The translations under genes and the position numbers were made by a program. The notes under the pieces are model-generated. The model worked only from the letters and a program-made list of their open reading frames with translations. It did not search any database and was not told the DNA's origin. Shown here piece after piece: positions 51,079 to 60,626 of a DNA stretch of 64,000 nucleotides. Position 1 is the first letter of the stretch, and each line of letters starts with the position of its first letter. Source of the stretch: VRUE01 sp963703895 (GTDB lineage Bacteria > Actinomycetota > Thermoleophilia > Solirubrobacterales > 70-9); the NCBI GenBank assembly GCA_963703895.1, contig CAVPFX010000002.1, positions 1,302,001 through 1,366,000 of the forward strand, in the 5' to 3' direction.

Positions 51079-51459
51079 ATGTCACGCCTCTCTGCTCTCG
51101 TTGCCGCGGTCGCGGTGTTCGCTCTCTGCATCGCTCCTGGCGCGTCCGCCAAGAATCGGCCGAAGACCTGCAGCACGAGCTCGAAGAACGTCATCGGCAA
51201 GTCGGTCAAGGCGACGCTGACCGCCAGCAACGTCAACTCGGTCCAGGCCATGTACGCGACCTGCGGCCAGGCCAAGAAGGCGATGAATCAGCTGCTCTCG
51301 CTGCGGATCGAGGAGCCCAAGAGCGTTGCCGGCTACTACTGCACCCCGACCGTGCACTCGACCAGCCCCGACGTCGTCTCCTACAAGTGCCTGTTTCGCG
51401 GCGCCGACACACCGATGCTCGTCAAGGTCACCTTCAAGGTGACCTACGACCTCGACTGA
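51079..51459 (+). CDS. small secreted protein, 126 aa
   Basis: Begins at ATG 51079, with GGAG 12 bp upstream. A signal peptide is clear (LSALVAAVAVFALCIAPGAS, cleavage after ASA). The mature part has four cysteines (KTCSTSS, ATCGQ, YYCTP, YKCLF) that could form two disulphides, with TVHSTSPDVVSYKCLFRGA and VTFKVTYDLD as beta strands. Family not recognised. It is the only plus-strand gene among the glycosyltransferase genes 48.5-52.8 kb. Confidence 0.75.
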   Translation: MSRLSALVAAVAVFALCIAPGASAKNRPKTCSTSSKNVIGKSVKATLTASNVNSVQAMYATCGQAKKAMNQLLSLRIEEPKSVAGYYCTPTVHSTSPDVVSYKCLFRGADTPMLVKVTFKVTYDLD

Positions 51460-51469
51460 CCGGCCCGGC

Positions 51470-52778
51470 TCAGCTAGCGCGAGGGGATTCGAGCCCCTCG
51501 CGCAGCAGCCGCCACGAGGCGCTTACGCCGACGCCGGCCAGCGCCGCGACCAGCGGCATCATCACCAGCACCCGCCGCGGCGAAGCGACCAAGAGAGCGC
51601 TGATCGCGCTGATCGCGAGGAAGATCGTCGCCAACAACAGGGCCTCCCAGCGGCGCCGGGCCGCCAGCAGGGCAAGCCCGACCAAGCCGAAGACGACGAG
51701 CGCCCAGTGCAGCAACTCCCAGCCAGGCTCCCGCATCACGCCCCGCGGCCCGTGCGACCAGATCCGCCAGACCTTGGTCGCGACGAAGCCGGCGTACTCG
51801 CGCGGCTCTTCGCTGACGTCGTCCCAGAGCTGCTCCTTGCCCATCCTCGAAAGCGCCTTGTCGGTTTCCATCCCCGGATAACGCTGCTCGGCCAGCCGCG
51901 CCAGGATCTGCTCGAGCCGGAGTTGCTGCACGGCGTGGGGTCCGAACAGTTCAGGGTGTCGCTCAACCACCTCGGCACCGACCTTTTCCGGATCGCCGTC
52001 CGACGGCAGATAGGTTCCGGCGAAGAGCACCTGGCCGCCCCCGGTCGAGATCGGCACGAAGCGATCGAGCGCAATCGCGTTGCGCACGGTCCAAGGCACG
52101 ACGATCGCCGCGACCCCGGCGAGCAAGAGCAGTGCTTGAACGCTGCGTTCGAGCCCAGTCGCGCCTTCCGTTCCTGAGCAGGACAACCAAGCCAATCGGC
52201 AGGGCGATGCCTAGGTACTCGGGTCGAACCAGCGCCAGCGCCCCGAGCAGGGCACCGGGCAGGAGCCATCTCGCCCCGCTCTCGGCGTCCGCGGCCCAAA
52301 ACGCGGCCAGGACCGTTGCCGACAACAGCGTCGCCGCTAGCGGCTCTCCCATCAGCATGCCCTGGTACTCGAGCAGGGCCGGATAGATGGCAAGGGCGCC
52401 GGCGCCGATCAGTCCCGCAAGCGGGCTGCTCAGCCGGCGCCCGATCAGGTAGGTGAAGAGAACCGCCAGCGTGCCGAGCAGGGCGAGCAGGAGTCGCGCG
52501 CAGCGTTCGTGGACGCCACCGCTGAGCTTGTAGACCCCGGCCGCGAGCAACGGCAGGCCGGGGGAGTAGTTGCTCGCCGGCTGGGTCGCGTCAGCGCCCA
52601 AGGTGAAGCCCTCGTCACGGTCTAGATTGGCCGCGATCATGGCGTAGGCAGCGGCATCGAAGACGGGCGCCCGTCCGTCCCACGCCTCGTTCACGCGCAG
52701 TCCCAGCCCGAGCAGCAGAATCACGACCAGCGTGGCAAGGCCAGCGCGCCCACCGTTCCGCTCTGTCAAGCCACGCAT
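51470..52778 (-). CDS. second PMT/ArnT-like membrane glycosyltransferase, one frameshift
   Basis: Start ATG 52778 (MRGLTERNGGRAGLA); a GTG at 52814 would add 12 residues. The protein resembles the gene at 49599-51007 along its length: PVFDAAAYAMIAANLDRD corresponds to the DxD-like loop, AGLIGAGALAIYPALLEYQG and ARWLLPGALLGALALVRPEY to the next helices, and VPWTVRNAIALDRFVPISTG to the region with the conserved ISTGGG. The frame changes near 52151 (after ...NGRRDWA, then ERSVQALLLLAGV); one extra base explains it. It lacks the family A insert seen in the other copy. Likely uses a polyprenyl-phosphate sugar donor. Confidence 0.78.
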
Positions 52779-52831
52779 CGCTGGATCGTATGTGTGGTCA
52801 AAGGACGGCTTCACCGGTCAAAGAAACGCCT

Positions 52832-52858
52832 GACAGGTCAGCCAATGTCTTACCTGTC
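52832..52858. promoter_or_regulatory. inverted repeat upstream of sqdB
   Basis: GACAGGT (52832-52838) and ACCTGTC (52852-52858) lie between the divergent glycosyltransferase and sqdB starts, 19 bp before the sqdB ATG. It could be an operator or the overlap of two promoters. Only the symmetry supports it. Confidence 0.35.
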
Positions 52859-52877
52859 CGCTACGCTGCCGCGACCT

Positions 52878-54047
52878 ATGCGCGTTCTCATTCTTGGGGG
52901 CGACGGCTACCTGGGCTGGCCGACGGCTATGAGGTTCTCGGCCCGCGGTCACGAGGTCTCAGTCGTCGACGACTTTTCTCGCCGCCGCTGGCACGAAGAG
53001 GCCGGCACCGGCTCGCTGACGCCGATCTCCGACCTGGACCAGCGCATCGCCGCCTGGAAGGAGCTCTCGGGCGAGGAGATCCGCAGCTTCGTCGGCCCAG
53101 TACAGGACGGCGACTTCCTCGACGGCGTTGTCGCCGAGACCCGCCCCGAGGTGGTCGTCCACTATGGCCAGCAGGCCTCAGCGCCCTACTCGATGGCCTC
53201 GCGCGAGAAGGCGGTCGAGACCCAGTACGCCAACGTGATCGGCAACCTCAACCTGCTCTTCGCGATCCGCGACCACGTGCCCGATTGCCACCTGGTCAAG
53301 CTCGGCACGATGGGCGAGTACGGCCAGCCCGAGATCGACATCGAGGAGGGCTACATCGAGATCGAGCACAAGGGGCGCCGCGACACCCTGCCGTTCCCCA
53401 AGCTGCCGGCCTCGCTCTACCACTGCTCCAAGGTCCACGACTCGACCAACATCCACTTCGCCTGCCGCACCTGGGGCCTGCGCGCCACCGACCTCAATCA
53501 GGGCGTCGTCTACGGGATCGAGACCGAGGAGAGCGGCCGCGACGAGCGCCTGATCACCCGCTTCGACTACGACGAGATCTTCGGCACCGTGCTCAACCGC
53601 TTCTGCCTGCAGACGGTGATTGGCCACCCGCTGACCGTCTACGGCGCTGGCACCCAGACCCGCGGCTTCCTCAACATTCGCGACACCCTCGCCTGCGTCG
53701 AACTGGCGGCGCTGAACCCCGCCGAGGCCGGCGAGTTCCGCGTCTTCAACCAGTTCACCGAGCAGTTCTCGGTGATCGAGCTGGCCGGGTTGGTCAAGCA
53801 GGCGGGCGAGCACCTCGGCTACTCGGTTGAGATCCAGCACTGCGAGAACCCGAGGGTCGAGAAGGAAGAGCACTACTACAACGCGGTCCACACCAAGCTG
53901 CTCGACCTCGGCCTCGAGCCGACCCTGCTCGGCGAGGAGCTGGTCGAGTCGATGATCCACACGATCGAGCGCTACAAGGACCGCGTGATCGAGTCCTCGA
54001 TCGATCCCCGTACGCGCTGGAACCCAGGCGAGCCGGTTCAGCTCTAA
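52878..54047 (+). CDS. sqdB: UDP-sulfoquinovose synthase-like NAD-dependent epimerase, 389 aa
   Basis: An extended short-chain dehydrogenase close to SQD1/SqdB, which makes UDP-sulfoquinovose from UDP-glucose and sulphite. The N-terminus MRVLILGGDGYLGWPTAMRF, the region VVDDFSRRRWHEEAGTGSL, the block KLGTMGEYGQPEIDIEEGYI, the catalytic pair in LYHCSKVHDSTNIHFACRTW and DLNQGVVYG all fit this family. I chose ATG 52878; a longer frame gives an unrelated leader. No sulfolipid synthase (SqdX) lies in the window. The product may feed a sulphonated glycan, as in some archaea, or a lipid. Confidence 0.9.
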   Translation: MRVLILGGDGYLGWPTAMRFSARGHEVSVVDDFSRRRWHEEAGTGSLTPISDLDQRIAAWKELSGEEIRSFVGPVQDGDFLDGVVAETRPEVVVHYGQQASAPYSMASREKAVETQYANVIGNLNLLFAIRDHVPDCHLVKLGTMGEYGQPEIDIEEGYIEIEHKGRRDTLPFPKLPASLYHCSKVHDSTNIHFACRTWGLRATDLNQGVVYGIETEESGRDERLITRFDYDEIFGTVLNRFCLQTVIGHPLTVYGAGTQTRGFLNIRDTLACVELAALNPAEAGEFRVFNQFTEQFSVIELAGLVKQAGEHLGYSVEIQHCENPRVEKEEHYYNAVHTKLLDLGLEPTLLGEELVESMIHTIERYKDRVIESSIDPRTRWNPGEPVQL

Positions 54048-54093
54048 ACCCCTGCATGGCGGCCAGCTTGCCGCTGGTAGCATCGCCTTCCAG

Positions 54094-55774
54094 ATGAGAG
54101 CAGCAGACGCACTGATGCAGAGCCTCAAGGCCGAGGGGGTCGAACACGTCTTCGGCATCCCCGGCGGCGCCAACCTGCCCACCTACGACGCCCTGGTCGA
54201 TGCCGAGTTCCGCCATATCCAGGTGCGCCACGAGCAGGGCGGCGGCCACGCGGCCGAGGGCTACGCCAAGGCCTCGGGCAAGGTCGGGGTCGCCTTCGCC
54301 ACCTCCGGGCCCGGCGCGACCAACCTCGTCACCGCGATCGCCGACGCGATGCTGGACTCGGTGCCGACGGTCTTCATCACCGGCCAGGTGCGCACCGAGC
54401 TGATCGGCACCGACGGCTTCCAGGAGGCCGACATCCTCGGCGCCACCCTGCCCTTCGTCAAGCACTCCTTCGCGGTCACCGATCCGCGCCAGATCCCCGA
54501 GTACGTGCACGAGGCCTTCCACGTCGCCTCGACCGGCCGCCCGGGCCCGGTGCTGCTCGACATCCCCCAGGACCTCTCGCGCGCCGACATCGACTACGCG
54601 CCGCGCACCGAGCCGGTCGAGCTGGCCGGCTACAAACCCCCGCACGGCGGCAACATCAAGCAGATCCGCATCGCCGCCAAGGCGATCGCCAACGCCCGCA
54701 AGCCGATCCTCTACACCGGCGGCGGCGTAATCAACGCCAACGCCTCCGAGGAGCTGCGCGAACTGGCCGCCGCCGACCGCTTCCCGATCACCTCGACCCT
54801 GATGGGCCTCGGCGCCTACCCGGCCTCCGGTGAGCAGTGGCTCGGCATGCTCGGCATGCACGGCACCCGTGCCGCCAACTACGCGATGGACGAGGCCGAC
54901 CTGATCGTCGCGATCGGCTCCCGCTTCGACGATCGCATCACCGGCAAGCTCGCCGAGTTCGCCCCGCACGCCAAGTTCATCCACATCGACATCGACCCGG
55001 CGGAGATCTCCAAGAACGTCCCCGCCCACATCCCGATCGTCGGCGACGCCAAGCTGGTCCTGCCCGAGCTGACCCGTGAGTACAAGGCGCTGCAGACCGA
55101 CCCGTCCCGCCTCGACGGCTGGTGGAAGCAGATCAAGGCCTGGCAGGACGAGTACCCACTCGGTTACGAGGAGGGCAAGGACGGCGAGATCAAGCCGCAA
55201 TACATGATCGAGGCGACTGCACCGGGCAACCGGCGGCGACGCGATCATCACCTCCGACGTCGGCCAGCATCAGATGTGGGCCGCCCAGTACTACGGCTTC
55301 GACAAGCCGCGTCGCTGGATCAACTCGGGCGGGCTAGGCACGATGGGTTTCGGCCTGCCGGCCGCGGTCGGCGCCAAGATCGCCTGCCCGGAGGAGACGG
55401 TCGTCTGCCTCGCCGGCGACGGCAGCCTGATCATGAACTGCCAGGAGTTGGCGACCTGCGTCGCCGAAGACATCCCGGTCAAGGTCTTCCTGATGAACAA
55501 CGGCTACATGGGCATGGTCCGCCAGTGGCAGGAGCTTTTCTGGGACCGCCGCTACAGCTCGGTCGAGATGGGCCCGAGCCCGGACTGGGTCAAGCTGGCC
55601 GAGGCCTTCGGTGCCACCGGCCTGCGCTGCGAGGACTCGGCCGAGCTCGAGGGGACGATGGCGAAGGCGCTGGAAACGGATGGGCCGGTGTTGCTCGACG
55701 TGCGCGTCTCGCCCGAGGAGAACTGCTTCCCGATGATCCCCGCCGGCGCCGCCGCCAGGGACATGGTGGGCTGA
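54094..55774 (+). CDS. ilvB: acetolactate synthase large subunit, one frameshift
   Basis: Thiamine-diphosphate enzyme starting branched-chain amino acid synthesis. The catalytic glutamate region is VRHEQGGGHAAEGYAKASGK. The frame breaks near 55216 (expected EALHRATGGDAIITSDVGQH) and resumes one base shifted with QMWAAQYYGFDKPRRWINSG. The ThDP motif is CLAGDGSLIMNCQELATCVA with KVFLMNNGYMGMVRQWQELF. With the extra A removed the protein is 559 residues, normal for IlvB. The stop overlaps the ilvN ATG by one base. Confidence 0.9.
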
Positions 55775-56319
55775 TGGAGGCCGGCACCCCACAGGTGGTC
55801 AAGCTCGAGGAGCTGCGCGTTCCCGGGCAGCTCAGCGGCCGCAAACACATCCTCTCGATCCTGGTCGAGAACAAGCCGGGCGTGCTGGCCCGCGTCGCCG
55901 GCCTCTTCTCGCGCCGCGGCTTCAACATCGACACCCTCGCCGTCGGGCCGACCGACGATGAGAGCATCTCGCGGATCACCCTCACCCTCGACGGCGCCGT
56001 GCACCCGATCGACCAGGTGACCAAGCAGCTGCACAAGCTGGTCAACGTGCTGAAGATCCGCGACATGGAGCCGGAAGAGACGGTCGCCCGCGAGATGGCG
56101 ATGTTCAAAGTCTCCGCCGCGGTCGAGAACCGGGCCGAGATCATCCAGTTCGCCGAGATCTTCCGCGCCAAGATCGTCGACGTCGCCCGTCGCACGATGA
56201 CGATCGAGGTCACCGGCTCCGCCGACAAGATCGAGGCCTTCGAGCGGATGATCCGCCCGCACGGCCTGATCGAGATGGTCCGCACGGGCGAGATCGCCAT
56301 TGCTCGCGGCGGCGACTGA
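55774..56319 (+). CDS. ilvN: acetolactate synthase small subunit, 181 aa
   Basis: Regulatory subunit giving valine feedback inhibition. An ACT domain near residues 24-95 (HILSILVENKPGVLARVAGL, FNIDTLAVGPTDDESISRIT) and a C-terminal ALS_ss_C domain (AEIIQFAEIFRAKIVDVARR, TIEVTGSADKIEAFERMIRP). It starts at ATG 55774 in the TGATG overlap with ilvB. The 23-residue N-terminal extension is a little longer than usual. The 3' end overlaps menF by 20 bp. Confidence 0.95.
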   Translation: MEAGTPQVVKLEELRVPGQLSGRKHILSILVENKPGVLARVAGLFSRRGFNIDTLAVGPTDDESISRITLTLDGAVHPIDQVTKQLHKLVNVLKIRDMEPEETVAREMAMFKVSAAVENRAEIIQFAEIFRAKIVDVARRTMTIEVTGSADKIEAFERMIRPHGLIEMVRTGEIAIARGGD

Positions 56320-57694
56320 GTCCCTACTCAGCGGCCTGAACGAAGCCCTGGGGCGGGCCGCTGGGCGCGGCCGTCGCACTCGGGTCAGCGTTACTCGTCC
56401 GGTCGAGGGGATCGACCCCTGTGCCGTCGCTTTTGCTTCGCGGCTTGCCTCAGACCGTTGGTTCTGCTGGGAGGAGCCCGAGCGGGAATTCGCCCTAGCG
56501 GCGCTTGGCGTGGCCCACGAGGCAACCTCGCGTGGACCACGGCGCTTCCGCGACGTCGCCGCTGAGTGCCTGAGTGGCGAGACGATCGCCGACGAGCCCC
56601 ACGGCTTGCCCGCTGGCGCGGGCGGTGTCTGGGCGGGCGGTTTCGCCTTTGACCCCGAGGGTGGCGCATCCTCGGCCTGGTCCTCGCTGCCGCCCGCCTC
56701 GCTTGTCCTGCCCGAGCTCTCGCTTTGCCGCAGCGGCGGCGAGACTTTTCTCACCGTCAACGCGATCCTCCATCCCGGCGAGGACCCGGATCGGAAGTCC
56801 GCGGCGCTTGCCGCCCGCCTGAGCGGCCTGCGAACGGAGCCGCTGCCGCTGCTCGACCCCCACCCGACCTCGCGGATCGAGATCAGCAGCGCTCGGCCGC
56901 CGGGAGACTTCGAGCGGATGATCGCCAGCGCGACGGAGCGGATCGGAGCCGGGGAGATGTCGAAGATCGTGCTCGCTCGCGAGGTGCTCGTCTCCGCAGG
57001 AGCCGCCCACGACCCGGCCGCCATCTTCGGCGCCATGCGCGAGCAGTTCCCCTCCTGCTTCTGCTTCTGCTGCGGGACGCCGGAGGCGGCTTTCATCGGC
57101 GCCAGTCCCGAGTTGCTCTTGCGCCGCTCGGGGGCAAGCGTCTCGACCGTGGCCTTGGCCGGCTCGACCAGGCGAAGCTCCGACCCCGCGGTCGACGATC
57201 ACCTCGGCGAGCAGTTGCTGCGCAGCGACAAGGACCGACGCGAGCACGCAATCGTCTCCGAGCGCATCGCCCGCGCGCTGCGCCAGCACGCGGTCTGGGT
57301 CGAGACGGAGCCCGAGCCGGGACTGGTCAAGGTGGCGAACATCCAGCACCTGGCGACGCCGATCGTCGCCCAGCTCGCCGAGCCGCGCTCAGCGGTTGAG
57401 CTCGCCGGCATGCTGCACCCAACGCCGGCCGTTGGTGGCGAGCCCTGGCCCGGCACGGAGGCGGCGATCGGCGAGCTCGAGCAGATGGACCGCGGCTGGT
57501 ATGCCGGGCCCGTTGGTTGGATGGATGTCACCGAAGACGGCGAGTTCTGCGTAGCCCTGCGCAGCGCCCTGCTGCGCGACCGCGAGGCCCGCCTCTACGC
57601 CGGCGTCGGCGTCGTCGCCGGCTCGGACCCCGCCGCTGAGCTGGCCGAGACCGAGATCAAGCTCGGGGCGCTGCTGCCGCTGCTGGCGGAGTGA
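56300..57694 (+). CDS. menF: isochorismate synthase, 464 aa
   Basis: Chorismate-binding enzyme making isochorismate for menaquinone. The C-terminal catalytic domain has IGAGEMSKIVLAREVLVSAG, FIGASPELLLRRSGASVSTV, ALAGSTRRSSDPAVDDHLGE and LHPTPAVGGEPWPGTEAAI, with AGPVGWMDVTEDGEFCVALR, all typical of MenF/DhbC/EntC. A TTG start at 56300 overlaps ilvN by 20 bp; a weak RBS and the overlap suggest coupling. A menaquinone rather than siderophore role follows from the neighbouring menD, menC, menA, menB and menE. Confidence 0.92.
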   Translation: MLAAATESLLSGLNEALGRAAGRGRRTRVSVTRPVEGIDPCAVAFASRLASDRWFCWEEPEREFALAALGVAHEATSRGPRRFRDVAAECLSGETIADEPHGLPAGAGGVWAGGFAFDPEGGASSAWSSLPPASLVLPELSLCRSGGETFLTVNAILHPGEDPDRKSAALAARLSGLRTEPLPLLDPHPTSRIEISSARPPGDFERMIASATERIGAGEMSKIVLAREVLVSAGAAHDPAAIFGAMREQFPSCFCFCCGTPEAAFIGASPELLLRRSGASVSTVALAGSTRRSSDPAVDDHLGEQLLRSDKDRREHAIVSERIARALRQHAVWVETEPEPGLVKVANIQHLATPIVAQLAEPRSAVELAGMLHPTPAVGGEPWPGTEAAIGELEQMDRGWYAGPVGWMDVTEDGEFCVALRSALLRDREARLYAGVGVVAGSDPAAELAETEIKLGALLPLLAE

Positions 57695-58832
57695 GCCGGC
57701 CGACCGGCGCCAGCGAGGTCTTCTTGCGGTTCCTCGGCCCGTGCAGGACGTGGCCAACGGGCGAGTGGCGCACGAAGAGGCCGTAGGCGGGGAAGACCAG
57801 AGCGAGGGTGGCGCCGGCGAGGATCACCAAGCGAAGCGACTCGGGCAGCGGTAGGAGGAAGAGGAGAAGCGCCATCGCCGTCATCACCGGGAAGTGGCTG
57901 AGGTAGATCCAGTAGGAGGCGTCCGCCCAGTAGCGGAGTCGCTCGTTCGGCTCGCGCAGGAAGTGCCGCGAGACGCCGAGCAGGCCGAAAGCGAGTGCCC
58001 AGGTGGAGATCGAGAGCAGCAGTAGGGCGAGGAGGTGAAACCAACGACTGGCGCCGATCGCCGGCTCGCTTTGGAGGAGGTAGAGCGCCAGCGCCGGAGG
58101 CAGGGCGATCGCCGCCAGGCCCATGTAGAGCCGCGGTCGCTCCTCGATCGTCTCCCGTGTTCGGCCGGCGCCGAAGAGCAGCCAACCGCTGGCGAAGAAG
58201 ATCGCGTAGTAGGCGAGTATGTCGACCTGCGGGGCGAAGCTTTCCGAGGGTGCGTCGGCGAGCCAGGTGGGCTGGCGGTAGAGGCAGAGGGCGACGGGTA
58301 TCGCCAGCAACAGCGGCGCGGCCCAATGCGAGAGCAGGTGGCCCGCTCGGTGCGCGAAGTCCTTGATCGACTTTGCTCGATCGCCGAAGAGCTGGGTGCA
58401 GACCAGGACGACCGCGTAGAGGAGCGCCAGGTACCAGAGGAACCAGAGGTAGGAGGGGTGGGGGTCGGCGAAGGCGCCGATGCCCTCGACATCCGGCCGG
58501 TGGAGCCCGGAGACGCCCTGCAGCTCGAGCGTCAGCAGGGGGGCGACCAGCGCTGAGCCCAGGATAAGCGGCACGCCGATGCGGAGGGCGCGGTTGCGCA
58601 GCAGGGTGGAGGGGCCGCGGGCATCGAGCAGCAGGGCGCCGAAGAACCCGGCGACGAGGAAGAAGAGCGGCAGTCGGAAGACGTGGATCAACCAGAAGAT
58701 CGAGGACTCGACGTCGTTCCAGCCGCCCCGCATGCCGATCAGGGCGAGCGCGTGCGCCGGCAGGATCAGCAGCATCGTCAGCGCCCGCAGAGCGTCGAGG
58801 TGGTGAAGTCTGTCGGCCCCCGTGCCGCTCAC
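57657..58832 (-). CDS. acyltransferase-3 family membrane protein, 391 aa
   Basis: Ten or so membrane segments from residue 15 on. The motif RLHHLDALRALTMLLILPAH at the N-terminus, with FRLPLFFLVAGFFGALLLDA and WYLALLYAVVLVCT, is characteristic of acyltransferase 3/OpgC proteins, which O-acylate surface sugars or lipids. GTG start at 58832, overlapping the menD stop. It ends with an Arg/Pro/Ala-rich tail (GRLTPPAAAAAPRA) that overlaps the end of menF. It is the last gene of the minus-strand men run but not a menaquinone enzyme. Confidence 0.86.
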   Translation of the reverse strand: MSGTGADRLHHLDALRALTMLLILPAHALALIGMRGGWNDVESSIFWLIHVFRLPLFFLVAGFFGALLLDARGPSTLLRNRALRIGVPLILGSALVAPLLTLELQGVSGLHRPDVEGIGAFADPHPSYLWFLWYLALLYAVVLVCTQLFGDRAKSIKDFAHRAGHLLSHWAAPLLLAIPVALCLYRQPTWLADAPSESFAPQVDILAYYAIFFASGWLLFGAGRTRETIEERPRLYMGLAAIALPPALALYLLQSEPAIGASRWFHLLALLLLSISTWALAFGLLGVSRHFLREPNERLRYWADASYWIYLSHFPVMTAMALLLFLLPLPESLRLVILAGATLALVFPAYGLFVRHSPVGHVLHGPRNRKKTSLAPVGRLTPPAAAAAPRA

Positions 58833-60571
58833 TCGCTCAGCACATTGGCGACCGCCGCGTGAAGTCGCCTGTGCAAATTGGCGTTGGCGCCGCGGTCGGT
58901 GCGAACCTCGATCAGTCCGGTGCCGGTGGCCAGTGCCGCGGGCAGCTCGGCAAGGCTCCCTAGGGTTCGGTGCGACAGCTCGAAGAGGTCCGCGGCCTTG
59001 GCCGTGTTTACCCCACGAGGAGTGCCGAGCAGGGCCTCGAACTCCTCACCATCGAGTGCCTCGGCCTGGGGTAGGAAGCCGAAGATGCCGCCGCCGTCGT
59101 TGTCGATGACGACGATCCGAACCGGGGTGGAGACGTCGCGCAGGGCGGCGAGGCCGCCGAGGTCATGCAGCAGGCCGAGGTCGCCGCAGACGATTGTGGT
59201 TGGCCGGCCGCTGGCGTGGGCGGCGCCGATCCCGGCTGAGATCAGGCCGTCGATCCCGTTCGCGCCGCGATTGCAGAGGAAGCTTGCGTCGGTCTCCGTG
59301 GGGGGTAGGAATGCCTCCTGGTCGCGGATCGGCATGCTCGATGCCGTGTAGACGAGGTCGCCATCGCGGTGGGCATGGCCGAGGGCGAGGTGCAGGGCGG
59401 GCTCGCAGATCTCATCGCCGGAGAGAGCGGACTCGATCGCCTCTCTCGCCGCGCTCTCGGCGTCGAGCCAGCGCTGCGGCGCCGGGCGTGCTTCCTTCTC
59501 CAGGCGCGTGGCCCAGCCCGCCGCTAGCTCGGTTGGGTCGGCCCGCAGCAGTGCAGCGGCGCGGTTGGTCGGCTCGTTCCAGCCGCCGTAGGGGTCGACG
59601 ACGATCTGGTCGGCACCGCTCTCGGCCAGCCAGGTACGCAGTGGCTTGCTGGTCGGCATCTCGCCGAAGCGAAGCACCAGGTCCGGCACCACCGAACGGG
59701 CAAAGTGCTCATCGCGCAGCAGCGAGTCGTAGGTCGAGATGACGCGCGAGCGGTCGTGTGGGCCGCAGCGCAGCTGCGAGGTCGGCTCGGCCAGGATCGG
59801 GAAGCCCGAGGCGCGCGCAAGCTGCGCGAGCGGCTCGCGCAGCTCTGGATCGAGTTGGCGGCCGGCGATGATCACGCCCGAGATCGCATCGCCGATGTGC
59901 CCGGCCACCTCATCGAGCAGGAAGGCCGAGGGCTCGAGGTCGATCGAGGTGACCGCCGTCAGCGGGCGTCCCTCGCGTCCCTCCAGTGCCAGCGAATCGG
60001 TCGCGGTGACGGCGCCCTCAACGGCCACCGGGGCCAACGGCTCGCGCCAGGGCAGGTTGAGATGGACGGGCCCGGGACGCGGCTCCCCTCGCGCCGCGGT
60101 TAGGGACCGGCACGCCACCGAGCGGTAGTGCAGCAGGCCACCGTCATCGGCGTCATGCGTGCCGACCTCGCAAAACCAGCGCACGGCCGAGCCGTAGAGC
60201 TTGACCTGGTCGATCGTCTGTCCGGCGCCGATCCCGCGCAGCTCGGGTGGCCGGTCCGCGGTGAGAACGACTAGCGGTACGCCTGACTCGTCCGCCTCGC
60301 AGATCGCCGGGTGGTAGTTGGCCGCGGCCGTGCCGGAGGTGCAGAGCAGGGTGACCGGCGTTTGCGTCGCCTGTGCGGCACCGAGCGCGAAAAAGGCGGC
60401 CGAGCGCTCGTCGACGATGACGCTCACCTCGATCCCGGGCTGGCGCCAGAGCGCGATCGCAAGAGGGGTGGAGCGCGAGCCGGGGGAGATCACCGCATGG
60501 CGCAGACCGCCCCGCGCCAGCTCCTCGACGAAAGCCGAGGCGAGCGCCGTGTTGCCGTTGGTGGGATCCAT
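58829..60571 (-). CDS. menD: 2-succinyl-5-enolpyruvyl-6-hydroxy-3-cyclohexene-1-carboxylate synthase, 580 aa
   Basis: ThDP enzyme joining isochorismate and 2-oxoglutarate. The N-terminus NGNTALASAFVEELARGGLR, the S-P-GSRSTPLAIALWRQPGIE region, the catalytic Glu in VIVDERSAAFFALGAAQATQ, CTSGTAAANYHPAICEADES and the ThDP motif VCGDLGLLHDLGGLAALRDV with VIDNDGGGIFGFLPQAEALD are diagnostic. ATG at 60571. A 16-bp perfect hairpin lies 12 bp upstream of this start. Length normal. Confidence 0.95.
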   Translation of the reverse strand: MDPTNGNTALASAFVEELARGGLRHAVISPGSRSTPLAIALWRQPGIEVSVIVDERSAAFFALGAAQATQTPVTLLCTSGTAAANYHPAICEADESGVPLVVLTADRPPELRGIGAGQTIDQVKLYGSAVRWFCEVGTHDADDGGLLHYRSVACRSLTAARGEPRPGPVHLNLPWREPLAPVAVEGAVTATDSLALEGREGRPLTAVTSIDLEPSAFLLDEVAGHIGDAISGVIIAGRQLDPELREPLAQLARASGFPILAEPTSQLRCGPHDRSRVISTYDSLLRDEHFARSVVPDLVLRFGEMPTSKPLRTWLAESGADQIVVDPYGGWNEPTNRAAALLRADPTELAAGWATRLEKEARPAPQRWLDAESAAREAIESALSGDEICEPALHLALGHAHRDGDLVYTASSMPIRDQEAFLPPTETDASFLCNRGANGIDGLISAGIGAAHASGRPTTIVCGDLGLLHDLGGLAALRDVSTPVRIVVIDNDGGGIFGFLPQAEALDGEEFEALLGTPRGVNTAKAADLFELSHRTLGSLAELPAALATGTGLIEVRTDRGANANLHRRLHAAVANVLSE

Positions 60572-60583
60572 GCGGAGAGCCTA

Positions 60584-60622
60584 TTGGCGACTTATGCGTC
60601 TACATGACGCATAAGTCGCCAA
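60584..60622. repeat. 16-bp perfect hairpin between menC and menD
   Basis: TTGGCGACTTATGCGT (60584-60599) and ACGCATAAGTCGCCAA (60607-60622) are exact complements around CTACATG. It fills the intercistronic gap, 4 bp after the menC stop and 12 bp before the menD start. No U-tract. Confidence 0.8.
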
Positions 60623-60626
60623 GGGC

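Noticed and set aside
52794..52877. Upstream start for sqdB giving 28 extra residues
   Set aside because: The extension covers the divergent promoter region and the inverted repeat; the Rossmann fold begins directly at the ATG 52878.
52878..54047. Evidence for a phototroph from sqdB
   Set aside because: No photosynthesis genes in the window; the glycosyltransferase neighbours favour another use.
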